Below, one piece after another: positions 24,101 to 36,122 of a stretch of DNA of 64,000 nt. The notes beneath the pieces are model-generated. The model worked only from the letters and a program-made list of their open reading frames with translations. It made no database searches and was not told the origin of the DNA. This stretch comes from Mugil cephalus (lineage: Eukaryota; Chordata; Actinopteri; Mugiliformes; Mugilidae): NCBI RefSeq assembly GCF_022458985.1, contig NC_061773.1, positions 18,510,001 to 18,574,000 of the forward strand, read 5' to 3'. How positions within the stretch are numbered: position 1 is the stretch's first letter; each line of letters begins with the position of its first letter. A program made the translations under genes and the position numbers.

Positions 24101-27100
24101 TCGAGGACAGGTTAACTGAGCAGGTTCCGAGATACAAACATTTGTATGACTTATCTTTGGCCAAATTCTATGAAAGTTTGTGTCATCATTGTTCAAAGTG
24201 AAGCAGGAACTGGAAACATTTTACTCCAACTGGCATAAAAGACACAGCGCCCACTAGTGTTTGGGTGACACTGTTACAGAGTGAGCCAGACTGACGAGAG
24301 CACAAGTATAAGTGGCCGTTGTTGGTAACGTGTGTAGCTTATGACGTCTACGTCCTGCAGTACTCAAAGAGATCCTTTAAGAGTAAGGTGAAGTTTAATG
24401 TTTTAAGTTGCAGAAAAAACTGGCAAGAGCAAACTTTGACTGCACCAGTCTGACACTAAATTTAATGCGTTCGAGTCTGTTGCATGTTGTAGCAACAGCA
24501 CGGCAAAAAATGCAGAAGCACCCAAAATAGTTATGTGACTCTTACAGGAAGTGAAGTCTTCAAATCTAAAGGGAACGTTGCACAAAACTAATTATATACT
24601 ATTGTTATTATTGAATGTATATTTTAAAAGCATGTACTTTTTCTCTCTACAGGGACACTCAAAGTCCATCCAGTGTCTGACGGTGCACAAAGGTGACGGG
24701 CGTTCATACATCTACTCAGGGAGTCACGATGGACACATTAATATCCTTTCAATGGTTTTCTGATGCCAAATAACGTAAATATGCCAGATTGAAGCCGAGG
24801 CTAATTTCACTTATTGCACTTGCACAGCCTACATACTACTGTCATATCATATCAAATCCAGCTAAATTCTCCCTCACTGTGTTGTCACATTTGTGACCTC
24901 TTTTGCAAGTGCAACTAATGAGAGGTAAAGTCTGAAGAAGCTCTGCTAAGCTTTTCAAGCATTTGGTCAAAAAACACTACTTAAAACTGAGCTGTGATAT
25001 TATTTTGATTAAAAGCTTGATGGTAAGCGCTCAGAATGTGAGTAACATGTCAGTACTGAGCAACTCTTCATGCTGTAAGATTTGCTGGAATGACAAAAGA
25101 TTGTCTTATAGCACGCACCTCGACTCCACTTTTCTGCTACATCTCTGCCGTCGTCATTTCCTTAATAATTGCCTCACATTACTGGGATGCCGAAACTGGA
25201 GAGAACGACTGCTTCTCTGGAAAGGGACACGGCAACCAAGTGAGCAAGATGGTGACTGATGACGCCAACGAGCTGGTGACGTGCAGCATGGACGATACTC
25301 TGCGCTACACCAGCCTCACCAAGAAGGAGTACAGGTGGGGGTCCTTTCTCGTTGCTGTTTGTTTGATGGTTATACGATTGACTATTGACTATAATGATTA
25401 TCTGCATTTACACACGTAGTGATTAGTCAGTCCTGGTTTAGAGGAGATTGAGTTTGGAAGTAGATGTATCTTTTGTTTTTATTATATTTAGAAATTCACA
25501 AATACACATTATTACATTACATTGCATTATTGTTATCATTTTGCATTCAATATTGAGCTATTCATTCAATAATACAGGTTCAAATATTCATGTGCAACAG
25601 TAGTGGTGGTCAACTGCTGTAAACCTAGACGTGCCTGACATAAACATAGCAGCTCGGATTTCATCTAGGGACTGAATAGGATCTTGTCTATTGCGGGGAA
25701 TCTGACGGAGTCGCAGTGTAATATGCGGCCGTGTGATTGGCTCAATACCCTACTGTACACAGGAGGCTTAGATTGACAGGTATCGGCTAGGGTGGCTACT
25801 TCTACCTCCATTTATCCCTTTACTAAAATATGTCGGATTCATGTTGACGTGTATTTAAAGAAATTTAAATTAGTGGGAGAAAGCTAAAAAAAAAAAATAG
25901 TATAATCAACCAACAATTTTGCGGCCTCCCCCCTGCAGTACCTCAGCAGACCCCCTAGGGGTCACACACCTCCCATTGAAGACCCACGTCATTATAAAAC
26001 TGTTTGGGGAAAAAAATGTTTGAGCCCGTGGATTCTTACTGGGTGAAACAAATCTATTCATTCTGCAGATAGAAACACGACAACAGCAAAGCAAAGAGTT
26101 GTTCAGACAAGTGGTTTTTGAAGGACGCAGCCGGACTTGATGCAGGCAGCGCAGTTAAAAGCATGAATCTATCCCAGTTTGTTTTGGTCTTCTTCTTGTT
26201 TGTATTGAATGAGTTCAGTGCCGTCCATAAATGTGGGCAGAAGAGTTCTTCGGTCTGCAGCAGATTTGCCCTTTGAGAAAACTTTCTGATTGATCTCATC
26301 GGATCATTGTGCTTTTCATCCGTGTTTATCCAGTGCATCCATGTTAAGAAGGATTTCAGTCAGTATAAATATTCCTACCTGCTGGTTTTCAGTGCCTCTG
26401 ATGTGGTGAAGATGGATGCCCAGCCTAAGAGTGTGTCGGTGGCAGTGGGAGGGCTGTCGCTCTCCGTCTGCATTGGGCAGGTAACGCCTTTGTTGTGTAG
26501 TTTGTCGTTTCAACTCTTCTTATTTTTGTAAGCTATACCTGATGATGATATTTGACATCAGCAACGTTCCTCTTGCTTTTCCTAGGTTGTCTTGCTGAAG
26601 GACAAGAAGAAAGTCTTCACATTGGACAATCTTAGCTATGAAGCAGAGGTTGGCGCTATCCATCCTGGTGGCACCACTGCTGCAGTGGGGGGAGCAGTAA
26701 GTGGAACTCTTTATCTACAGATGATGTTGCCAAATACAAGTTTAAGCATTGGCATCAGGAGATAAAACATGTCATTTTTTTTAAAAAAAAATTGAGTTTT
26801 ACCATCTATTGTGGTAACAACAGAGCCTCACTCTTTCTTTGTTAGATTACGATACATTCGATATATCAACGATTTGCTTTTTTTTCTCCCCCCGTTAGGA
26901 TGGAAACGTCCACCTGTACTCGATCCAGGGAAACACTCTGAAGGAGGAGAGTCAAGTTCTTGAGGCCAAAGGTCCCATCACTGACATGGCCTACTCTAAT
27001 GATGGAGCCTATCTGGCCACCATAGATGAGAGGAAAGTGGCCATGGTTTTCAACGTGGCAGACGGCTACTCGGTATAAATCCTCCTGTCTTATAAGTCTT

Positions 27101-27715
27101 CTTAGTCGGATATTCAAGCTCTTCTAATAATTTGGTGTAACTGTTGTTTTTTTGTTTTTTTTGCCCAGGTCAAAAATGAGTTTTACGGACACCACGCCAA
27201 ACCGGTGACTTTGGCCTGGTCGCCTGACAATGAGCACTTTGCAACCGGTGGGATGGACATGATGGTGTACGTCTGGACCATCACCGACCCAGACGAGAGG
27301 ATCAAAATCCCAGGTTGGTCAAACAAGTGCACAAATGCGTATAATTTCTCAGCATGATCCACATTGCAACAATATGCATGTGTGCACAAATAAAGGCACC
27401 AATGTTCAAATTTATGCTTTAAGTCGGATCACGGATATTATGAATGCCGATCGTAGGTGTGATCAAAAATCTGACTTTCTGTGAGAAAGAATTTCTGTAT
27501 TGTTCATCAGACAGAACCTGACTTGATAATTTAACTCTTGTCTGTGTGAAAACATTTCTATTTGAATGCCTTTTGTAAAAAGATTGTTTCACGCTTCGAT
27601 GTCTGCAGATACTCATCGACTGCACCACGTCAGCGGCCTGGCCTGGATAGATGAGCACACTCTAGTCACTGCCTCTCATGATGCCAGCATCAAGCAGTGG
27701 ACTATTAAATACTGA
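19289..27715 (+). CDS. wdr1: WD repeat-containing protein 1 (actin-interacting protein 1)
   Basis: Cytoplasmic actin-binding protein that works with cofilin to disassemble filaments. It is built of two seven-bladed WD beta-propellers (family knowledge). Coding exons: 19289-19304, 20552-20673, 21194-21284, 21375-21522, 21685-21865, 22904-22981, 23133-23213, 23650-23883, 24653-24740, 25178-25334, 26393-26480, 26586-26696, 26899-27072, 27169-27313, 27609-27715. Phases join without a break to give 606 residues and TGA, the same length as human WDR1. The start [14 protein letters not shown] matches the family N-terminus. WD-type blocks include [62 protein letters not shown] and the C-terminus SIKQWTIKY. 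All introns are GT-AG except the one after 24740, which is AT-AC. Exon 1 codes only five and a third residues. slc2a9 follows downstream in the same orientation, as in mammals. Confidence 0.97.
19305..20551 (+). other. wdr1 intron 1
   Basis: Contains a (TAAA)n array at about 20154-20181, a short fold-back element at 20279-20352, and CpG-containing sequence in the first 500 bases that may belong to the promoter. No additional exon is supported. Confidence 0.6.
20279..20352. mobile_element. Fold-back MITE with Tc1-like termini
   Basis: The 74 bp read CTACCAGTCAAAAATTTGGG inward from the left and the near-exact reverse complement from the right, leaving a very small centre. The arms (about 34 bp) resemble the terminal repeats of Tc1-like elements. 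It is effectively two joined terminal inverted repeats. Confidence 0.7.
21110..21138 (+). repeat. Poly(A) tract in wdr1 intron 2
   Basis: About 28 consecutive A. It could be the tail of a retroelement inserted on the plus strand, but the preceding sequence is not recognisable. Confidence 0.8.
21954..21979. repeat. Perfect 12-bp inverted repeat in wdr1 intron 5
   Basis: AGAGCCCTCTTT, a two-base spacer GA, then AAAGAGGGCTCT. The stem is perfect. It lies 89 bases past the exon ending at 21865. The rest of this 1 kb intron shows nothing I can assign. Confidence 0.8.
23904..23937. repeat. Perfect 13-bp hairpin just inside wdr1 intron 8
   Basis: GATTTGGTTTCTG at 23904-23916 and its exact complement CAGAAACCAAATC at 23925-23937 enclose an 8-base loop. 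The stem starts 21 bases past the exon 8 donor, which is a weak GTTAGA site. A splicing role is conceivable. Confidence 0.8.
24741..25177 (+). other. U12-type AT-AC intron of wdr1
   Basis: The reading frame fixes the junction: ...GSHDGHI plus A, joined to AT TAC TGG GAT to give the conserved GHINYWD. The intron (437 bases) starts ATATCCTTTC, the exact U12 AT-AC donor, and ends TCAC. The sequence TTCCTTAAT at 25158-25166 matches the U12 branch-point consensus (TTCCTTAAC) except for the last base. Its adenosines are 12-13 bases from the intron end, inside the usual 10-16 window. There is no polypyrimidine tract, as expected. No GT-AG alternative preserves both the frame and the conserved residues. 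Confidence 0.93.
25335..26392 (+). other. wdr1 intron 10
   Basis: 1.06 kb with no exon and no clearly delimited element. GC-rich words around 25920-25985 resemble dispersed fish repeats but could not be bounded. Confidence 0.5.
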
Positions 27716-28510
27716 GCTGCAAGCAGGCAAGCACCCACATCTCCAGGGACAAGGACTACTGTAGAATCCAAGATTTTCCCTTCTTTTTTCTTAATTTTTT
27801 TTTTCTTTTTTTTTAACTGTACTTTCACTCTCTAAACGATGTTCTATGCTGTCTGTAAAAATCTGACGTGTAAATGGTTATGGTTCGGGTGGGGAAACTC
27901 CCGTAAAAACAATCTGATACATGTCTCTGATGCGTGTACGTAACCTCATCTTACCCGGAGACAAAGTGTCCAAGTAAAGAGTGTAACCACGAGTGCTTTT
28001 ACACCTCTTTGAGCATTATGGACCCAGAAAAATATTTCTAAGCTCATCATTCCATATATTGCGTTGCAGTTTAAGGGAAAAAACCAAAAGCATATTATCT
28101 TTTTTTTTTCTTTAATCATGTTAAATTAAACCTTTTGGTTACATTCCTAAAATGAGCAGTAACTGGTCCTAACTGTAGATGCCTGTCACTTTTTATTTTG
28201 GGGTGAGTGTTTTTATTTTTATTTTTTTTGCATCGTTGCTTTGTCCTAGGTTTCCAACCTTTTCGTGATTCATAACTCTTCCTGTTGGACTGTGGAGCAA
28301 TAATAGGAACTGAAAGATCAACGTATGTATACAGTCGAGAGATGCTGTCTGTGCAGTAAAAAAAAGGTTCTGTGTTGTTGCTGTGTTTTTGTTTGGACCC
28401 ACTATGCTCGTCTCAACTTTTTCTTTTTTCTTTTTCTATGTCCTTATGCATCCACTTCCAAAGTGGAAGTGATTCATTATTAATAATAATAAAATACTTT
28501 TTATGCATTT
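27716..28510 (+). other. wdr1 3' UTR with polyadenylation signal
   Basis: The sequence after the TGA runs about 770 bases to AATAAA at 28488-28493, followed by T-rich sequence, a plausible cleavage context. It contains several T homopolymers. No other signal is closer to the stop. Confidence 0.6.
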
Positions 28511-28763
28511 GCCCTTATTTGCCCTAATCCTAATTTTTAGACAAACGTATGTGCAGCTTGTGCCTGGAAAACCTTAACCACAATTTTATAGTTACCATTC
28601 ATGGGCGGAGACGGTAACAGAAGAAAAACTAATTTTTAAAGGTTATTTGTATCAAATGTGATTGATATTTTTCACTGGTACATAGGACACTGTCACATCA
28701 ATGTCATCTTTACGCTCTACTTTAAAAGTCTGTAAGATGGTTATATGTGTGTGTGTGTACATA

Positions 28764-29286
28764 TACATTCAGGCCAAAAGTTTGGAAGCAACTTCAAGTT
28801 TCTGTCCACAATGCCTTTCTTAAAAACCAGCATGAGTTCTATATTTTGAGATGTATTTGCTGCATGATCAGACTTGGCATTTTCTTCAATTTACCTTAAG
28901 GTGTACACTGATAGACCATTATTGAATAAATGCCAGCTAAAGAAAAGATTTGCAAGAGTCACAGCTTCAGTGCAAAAGTTAAAAACAAAACACAATCACA
29001 TTATTCAATTTAACTGTTGGCTTTTGATAGACCATACAAATATCCCCTGTGAAAAAAAGCTTTGTACATGCAATGCTGTTAGTAAAGCCAGAGGAGGTTA
29101 CTTTGAAGAAAGCAAATTCAAGCAAGAATAACTCAAATACCTGATAATCATGGTAAAAGTGTATGCTGATTAGGTACTCTTTATATAGTCATCATGCTTA
29201 TTTTGATGCAAAGTACACCAATGAAACTATGTTTTTTTATGCACAGATTTGATCTTGCTTCCAAACATTTGGCCCGTAGTGTGTAT
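28764..29286. mobile_element. Tc1/mariner-like non-autonomous element
   Basis: The left end reads GGCCAAAAGTTTGGAAGCAA. The right end, in reverse complement, reads GGCCAAATGTTTGGAAGCAA, giving inverted repeats with one mismatch over 20 bp. The interior (about 470 bp) is A+T-rich and lacks a transposase frame. It lies about 250 bases past the wdr1 polyadenylation signal. Confidence 0.65.
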
Positions 29287-31844
29287 ATATACACACACAC
29301 GTACAGGGTCAGTGCAGTAGCAGATTACAGTGCATTTAACTTTTCCTATAGTTAATATTAATGTTAATTCCAGTGCAAACCCACTGGTTTAACAGATTAC
29401 TTGGAATATTTTACTACTGGGAATTATTATCTTTCTTCACTTTAGCGGGACCGGTGGCAAAATGCGGTAATTACAGGTGCATTTTTGTGCCTCAATTCTC
29501 AAACCCAAATGATAATGTCTCTTTGACATTACTAGTCAGCTGGACGTTAGCGCTGCCTACTGATGTGTCCTCCACAGACACCCGATTTGTAATAAGGGTT
29601 TTTATAACATGCCATCAATGGGAATTAGGCCCATTCACCTTTTTATTACCTCAAATGTCAAGAGATAGGGACATTAAATTAATCATATAATTTTTGCGAC
29701 TTTAAACTTGGCAGCCTTTTGTGTATAAGATGCAGAAAAAAACTATATATAAATCTGTGTTTAAAAATATAAATATAAATATATATATATATATGATATA
29801 AAAATATAAATCTGTGTTTAAATGCAAGATGACGTGTCACGAGTTGCATGTGGTCAACTGGGGTTTGCATAACAATACTAAAAAACAGAGCACAGACATA
29901 GAATAACTGAATCAAGGGGTCAGAGGAGTTGTATTTCTCTCTCAATGTTTACGCACAGTTTCTACTTGAGACGGTAGAGAAGGTGATAAAGGTTAACTGA
30001 GAATTTATGCCTCTCTCTCACGCTCTCTAGCACCACAGGTAGTTGGCCAAACAATGTCCCGCCTTTCAGATGACTGCACTGCCTCTTTTAGGAGAAGTAA
30101 AAGAATTTAACCGAAACGGCGTATTTTCATTTGGGAAGTAAAGCGGCTTGGTTGGGTGTCCTGCAAGAGAAGATAAAAGAGCGAGTGGAACACACGGTAT
30201 GTGTCTGTTAAATGAAACTGTGTTGTGAAGGCAGTATTTAGCATTTTGATTAATGTTTGATGCAGCCACTTGGGAGAGTAAGCAGAGAGATCAGCTTTTT
30301 TTTTACAGCAGGGGTGCTCAAAGTGTTCCCAGTGGAGGGCCAATATGCTAACTTTCCAGCAAATTAAGTTATAAGCATGCATGTGCAAAATAAACACTAT
30401 CAGTAAACCAATAAATAATATTCATTATGGCAGTGAACCAAGCGACCTATCAGAATTTGCCCACAGGCATTTTGCATGTGCACCATTATTACTACAAATC
30501 CCAGACTGCACTGCAGTAGCTGAACTGGCATCAGTCTCGTGGTTGCCTTGCAATAAAATGTAATTTCATCGAAAAATCGCTTTGTCTTTCATTGCATCAC
30601 AAATCAGAACAACACTTGCTGAAATGTCCATGAATTTCACCGAACAACCTGGTGAATGTTAACAAAGTCAAAGTACAATGTTTATGTCCAAATGGCTAGC
30701 CATAATATGGCCCGACATATACAATTATTTAATTGAGAAACCTAGTGTGTGCACTAAGGACAGTTTGTGTGCATACAAATATTTGGACGCGTATAATTAT
30801 GTACTCTGTGGTCATTTGCAAAACTTCAGGGTTTTGCGCCAAACCAGAGACAGGGAGTAAAGGCAAAACCTTATGATACCTGGGTGTACTGGGTACATCC
30901 TAACCCCAGACTGCACAGGCATGGCAGGGTAAGTCTCACACAGCAGATATTGTGAGCTTATGATTTCACTTACTTCCACTTATAGAGCTATAGATTGCAC
31001 AAGTGTCGCTTCTTGTTTTTTTTTTTGTTTTGTTTCGATCGTTGCTTCTTGGGCAACAATCGGAAGATTGGGACTCCCGAATATTGACGGGTATTTCGCA
31101 CGCTGAATTTACCTAATAATACACAAGTAATTTCACTTTTTTCTGCAGGAATAAATTCAACGCAGTATTTATTATTAATATCAAGTATTTTAATAAAATC
31201 ACAGTCTAAATATCTAAACAGGCACTCAAAAACATTTGTCCAGACGCTGCTTTATTCACATCCATCCTGTGGCCTGGAGCCACAATCATCTTGTTCTCTT
31301 GGCAAAAGGATGAGATTCCCTCGGGATATTAAACAGTTTCCATCCACCCTTTTGCCGATTCGTGCAGTTTACAGCGCTATGTGCCATGCCGTTGCACAGA
31401 AACCCGTCTATGTTTAACACGTCCCCAGCATGCTAATTTAGCCATCTGCATCTTCTCACTAGCTACCTGCTACAGGTTTTCTTCACTTCACAGGATTTGA
31501 GCTGGCAGAAGCTCAACAGCGCCACCCTGCCATCAATGTACCACAATGGCTATCTTTGGTCAGCAGTGGAAGTGCACCATTAACTAGTATTCGCTGATGG
31601 TGGGAAAAAAATTATACAGTGGGCAAGGCGTGGGCCAGTTATATTTTCTGCCAAATTAAGCAGTCAGGATCTACAGTAAGAAAATCAGTCTGAGCCTTTT
31701 AAATTTTTTAACGGAAAAAAACACACAAAACCAACAACCTATTATTAAGTCCAGCTTTGTCTGGCTAAAATAAAGACAATTCTTCAGAGGCAGCACTTTG
31801 AGACGGTAAGCCATGCCTTTGTCTCCACTGATCATACATTGTAC
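29287..31844. other. Intergenic DNA between wdr1 and slc2a9, part 1
   Basis: No gene supported. An AT-rich low-complexity block at 29741-29820 carries a duplicated AAATCTGTGTTTAAA word. From 30308 a CAGGGGTGCTCAAAGTG start resembles a hAT-type terminus, but no second end was found. Confidence 0.4.
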
Positions 31845-32265
31845 GTATGCACTGTGCGTGGGTTAGTGGGTCCTCCATTGCTCGTCAGAATGCTACTGCA
31901 CGTCTTTTAACTGGCACACAAAATAGAGCACATTACCACCACTGGTTGCCCATATACCTGAGGATCCATAACGTTTTTTCATTTGCTCTCAAATCTCTCT
32001 GGTCTCAGCTGCTACACCTTCATGATTTGCCTCTGTGCATCTGACAGGCCTCTTTTCTATCTGTTGTTGAATCACTTTTTAAGATCCATCTCTTCGCATT
32101 GGCCCTTGACACCCAGTAAGATGTTGACTATATTTTATTTAATTGCATTGTACTGCTGTTGTATTTCCTTTCATATCTTAGTTCTGTTATTTATATCTTC
32201 TGTACACTTTAGTTCACTCTTTAAAACTTTTTTTTAAAGTACTGTTTAGATAAAGTTGGACTGGA
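31845..32265 (+). mobile_element. L2/CR1-like LINE fragment, C-terminal region and 3' UTR
   Basis: The plus-strand frame from 31847 contains ARLLTGTQNRAHYHHWLPIY followed by a segment like FSFALKSLWSQLLHLHDLP. This fits the region after the reverse transcriptase in fish L2-type elements (ARLLTGT...H..W LP..RI pattern). The following tail with AAAGTACTGTTTAGATAAAG also fits. It is frame-broken and 5' truncated. Confidence 0.65.
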
Positions 32266-33019
32266 TTGGATGCTTTGAGAGTTTATTTGACAATTAATAC
32301 ATAACAAGTAGTTCATAAAAATCTTCAGTGGACAACGAATATGATTTACGGGACAGAGAAGCAGGCGGTATTCCCTAACCGAGAGCCCCACACTGTCTCC
32401 AGCCTCTTTGTGGTTCCTGTCCAGCTCCAGTAAATTAAGTTATCCAGCTCTTCCTCATGTGATAATGGTGTCTTTTTAATTATGTGCCCATAGCTGCTTT
32501 GTGAGTAGATTCTGCAGGAAAAGCCTCGGGCGCCCTGAGAGTGAATGGTGAGTCCTCTTCTTCTAACTGATTTTCTTTCACAGAGTGGATGGCCCTGTTA
32601 TTGAGTGCAGTGCAAGTTGATAGCCTTTTTCTTTTTAAAAATAGTCCGTTCGTAGCCTCCCAGTACAAATAGTTCTCTGTCATGACCAGGTGGAGTCAAT
32701 GTTTAACACGGCGGCTGGCATGTTTTTAGGAACAGGCAATGCAGAAGGAAAAATAAGTAAATAAATAAAAGATTTCTGAGGTAGAAAAGAATGTAGGACA
32801 TGGGGTTTTAGAAAGAACTTTGTAATTTTGGCAAAGCTGGCAGGCTTTACCTCACCAATTATTAATCGGAACACATGAGGACATTTGAAGCAGTAGTGTG
32901 TGTAGTAAGGCAGGATATGGTAGACGTGAGACTCTGCAATGTCAATATAACATTTCCTGTTACTATCATTGGTATAGTGTTGTGCAAACCTGTTCAAAGA
33001 GCATGGGTGAAATTCTGAA

Positions 33020-33165
33020 GCAAACATGGGAGAAAGTTTTTGTGCCATTTCAGCTACTTTCAGTGGTTTGGCATAATCTCCCTGTGAATTATTTTGCCGC
33101 TGAAAGGTCCCTCCACACGCTGCGACACCTGACACTTTTGTTACCTAGACTCCAGGTCTGAGGAA
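33020..33165 (+). pseudogene. Possible relic of a hAT transposase C-terminal dimerisation region
   Basis: The frame at 32898-33161 ends with LPVNYFAAERSLHTLRHLTL, which echoes the LPV...AERSFS.L..IKT motif at the C-terminus of hAT transposases. Upstream sequence in the same frame is not recognisable. The match is short, so this is a weak call. Confidence 0.35.
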
Positions 33166-35033
33166 ACACGTCCCAGAGGACGTATTCGGCTTACAAGCCT
33201 GAGTTTTGTTACTTGGTTGTATCTCTTTCCCACGGCAGTTGCTTACCCCAATGTTCCTTCAGGACGCTTCTCACAGCTAAAAACGTGAAGACAGAGTTTC
33301 CCAATCCACCTCAAGCCATGCTGTGAAACTTAAACAGTGTTCCTATGCTATGTTTATGATAGCAAAGATGTTTTTTCCGCTCGGAAGAAATGGCGCTCAC
33401 ATGTTTGTAATATAGATAGCCGACAGGCAGCAGTTTCAAAAATCAAATTATTGTGAGGCCGAGGGAGAATAAAGCAGCCATTGATCGGTGAAAATGCTGC
33501 TCGAGGAGACGGCGTTTGTTTGTGGGGTGGGATTAAAGACCAAATACTTGTGCTGCTTTTTATGTTACAAGCTGCAATGAGTCTGTAATAGCTCAACCAG
33601 CAGAAATCTCCCTTTCAAACACTGGAATGGTGCCGTCGCTCCATTTAACAGGAAATTAGCTTCCATCATGTTCCTGCGGGATAGCTGCAGCTCGGTGTTA
33701 CCTTGCCAGCTGGTATAGTAGCCAGAGCTCTGTTCTAGTTTTGCTCTGCTCTACAAGCCGCCTCATCTGGAGGGTCTCAGAGGGTCTTGCCTGGACTTTG
33801 TCCAGTATTATATATGCAGGGATGTAGCAGAACAATGGAGCATGGGTAAACTGGAAGGACATTATTCATTGTCTTTGAGGTAGGAGATACAAGTATTTTC
33901 TATCAGCATCACCATTTATTTTGTTCTAACTTAGGAGGACTCCTAAAAGAGAGCTTAACATCATTTTGCTTTTATTTTTCATTGTATTATTTATAGATGA
34001 TGATCCAAAGCAGCAGCAGTTGAAAGGGAGGATTGGGTTCATGATATCACATTGGACACCTATTTGATTCCATCACTTAGGTCGGTCTGTCTGAGTTCCA
34101 AGAGTTCAACCAAGTGAGACACACTGCAGGAGAGACTTGAATCCTTGGCACGTGGGCTGAATCTGGCCTGTGATACTCAGATGGAAAGCATTTACTCCGC
34201 TCTGTGAAGGGCTTTTATTCTTTTCAGTCCAGTGGTATCCACAGCATTGTGTCTTCTAAGATTCCAAAATTAGAAGAGAGTGGCATTTTGGTGCAAGTAA
34301 TACGTCAGACTTAGTTTATAGTTACTGCAGAAGTGACATGAATGCCATCCCAAACATGTAGTTTGCTCAAAAATTATTAGCCATTTTTTGGATGATAGAA
34401 CACGTGGGTTTTCATCTACACTAATGCAACCGTGTGGTTCTATTGATGGATATATTTGCACTAATTACAAAGAAATTCTACAATTACATTATGTTTGTTT
34501 GATTCCTTTTGCTTTTCTTCTTAAATGACAAATGAGCCTTAACTTTATCATCTATTACTAATGCTTTGATTTGTGACTGCAGCCCTGCAGCCACATGTGT
34601 GCACTGTGTTTATTGCTAATAAAAGAAAGTTGCTTGCTTAAACGCTACAGTAAAATGGTGACAAATCAGTATCTGCTATACATGAGCGTTTTAGTCTCAA
34701 AGCAAGTGAGTGTTTCTGGGACTGGCATCTGCAGAGTTCCTCCAATGGCCACTTGAGGTTGGCTCTAAAAGTGAGTCAATCCCAACACATTTAAATGCCC
34801 AGGCTTACAACAGGAATAAATGTGTTTACCGCATGGTACAAAATGCTGCTGTGGTTGCAAAAAACAAGTTGCTTAATTTATATGGTCAAAGTTCTGCAAC
34901 ACAGTTGCTTTGAGTGACAGGTGGGTGATCTCAGAGGTTGCTAGCTGTCTGATTCGGTGTCACTCTCCCGCCTTAGCTCCAGTCACGCTCCACCTCTTTC
35001 ACAATGTGTGAATAATACGGAAGAGTATTAGGA

Positions 35034-36122
35034 AACAGGGGGAAGCTAGAGTCACTGTCACTGTCAACCATAAAAATGGTGTCCTGTTGTATTTCTGGGG
35101 CCAAAGCCGAAAAATCAAAAACACTAATTTGAAGTTTTATCACATACCAGCCACTGATAGTCGTAGACAACTTTGGTTTGGCTTTGGCAATCAAAAGAAA
35201 GGATTGGTGTGAGATAATCATCAACAACGTGCACACTTCATATTAATCTTCAGATAACATTAATATGGACTGCATCATCAGTTTTAGCCTGGATAACGTT
35301 ATGGGTTAGAATAAATTGTGACTGAAATTACATTAAGTTAATCATCATTTAGGGGACTGTTGTTACATATTAATGGTAATGCTAACCGCTAGCTGACGCA
35401 GCGTTAGTTTTATGTTCCAGGGGTGTCCAAGCTTAAGTTGCTTTGCTTGAGACTTGCTAGACACTTGATAAAGGCATCCCCTCTGTGTTCATATGGACAA
35501 AAGAAAAAATTCTTCTATTGCAAATCTTGCACATGCGCATCTCCATTCAAGACATTGTTATAAGCGTCTCATGATTTGTTTGCCTTCAACTTTTCTTAAG
35601 TGTAGATGCTGGGTTTCTCAATTAAGTATGTGTAAATGTCTGTCCATTGCACAACAAATTACGTAAAATTACGTTAAGTTAATCAGTATTTGGGGGATTC
35701 TTGTTATGTGTTAGTGCTAATGCTAACTGCTAGCTAACACAATGTTAGCTGCGTGTTTCAGGGGTGTCCAAGCAGAAGTTACATTTACTACGTTACCCTC
35801 CACAGTGGTTCCACTAACTTCTTGTAAGATCTTTGTTGGAGATGCTTCACTTGATAAAGACAGACCAGACTTCCTTCCCTCTGTGTCCTCCTTTGGACAA
35901 AACCTCTATCCAGTGAGTGTAGGGGTCAGTGAATGTAGTTCCATCAGTCAGAGTCAACTTTTTAAAATAACACTTGTGGTTTCGGAGAGTGTGTGTATTC
36001 ATATACTTTCTAAAATAGAGTCCATTCCTGCCAAAACAGTGAGTTGAAATATGCAACCTGGCCATTACAAGCTGGAGTGTTTTGCCTCCAGCTAAGCCCC
36101 GCCCCTCAAAAAACGTCACACT
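35034..36122. repeat. Two partial copies of the 41787-42566 element, in tandem
   Basis: Segment A (about 35034-35500) and segment B (about 35640-36122) both align with the element at 41787-42566. Shared blocks include the GACAACTTTGGTTTGGCTTTG block (A), GCTAATGCTAAC (A and B), the CATCAGTCAGAGTCA block (B) and CCCCTCAAAAAACGTCACA (B). A and B overlap in the part of the element they represent, which implies partial tandem duplication or nested insertion. Neither has the intact terminal inverted repeats. Confidence 0.7.
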
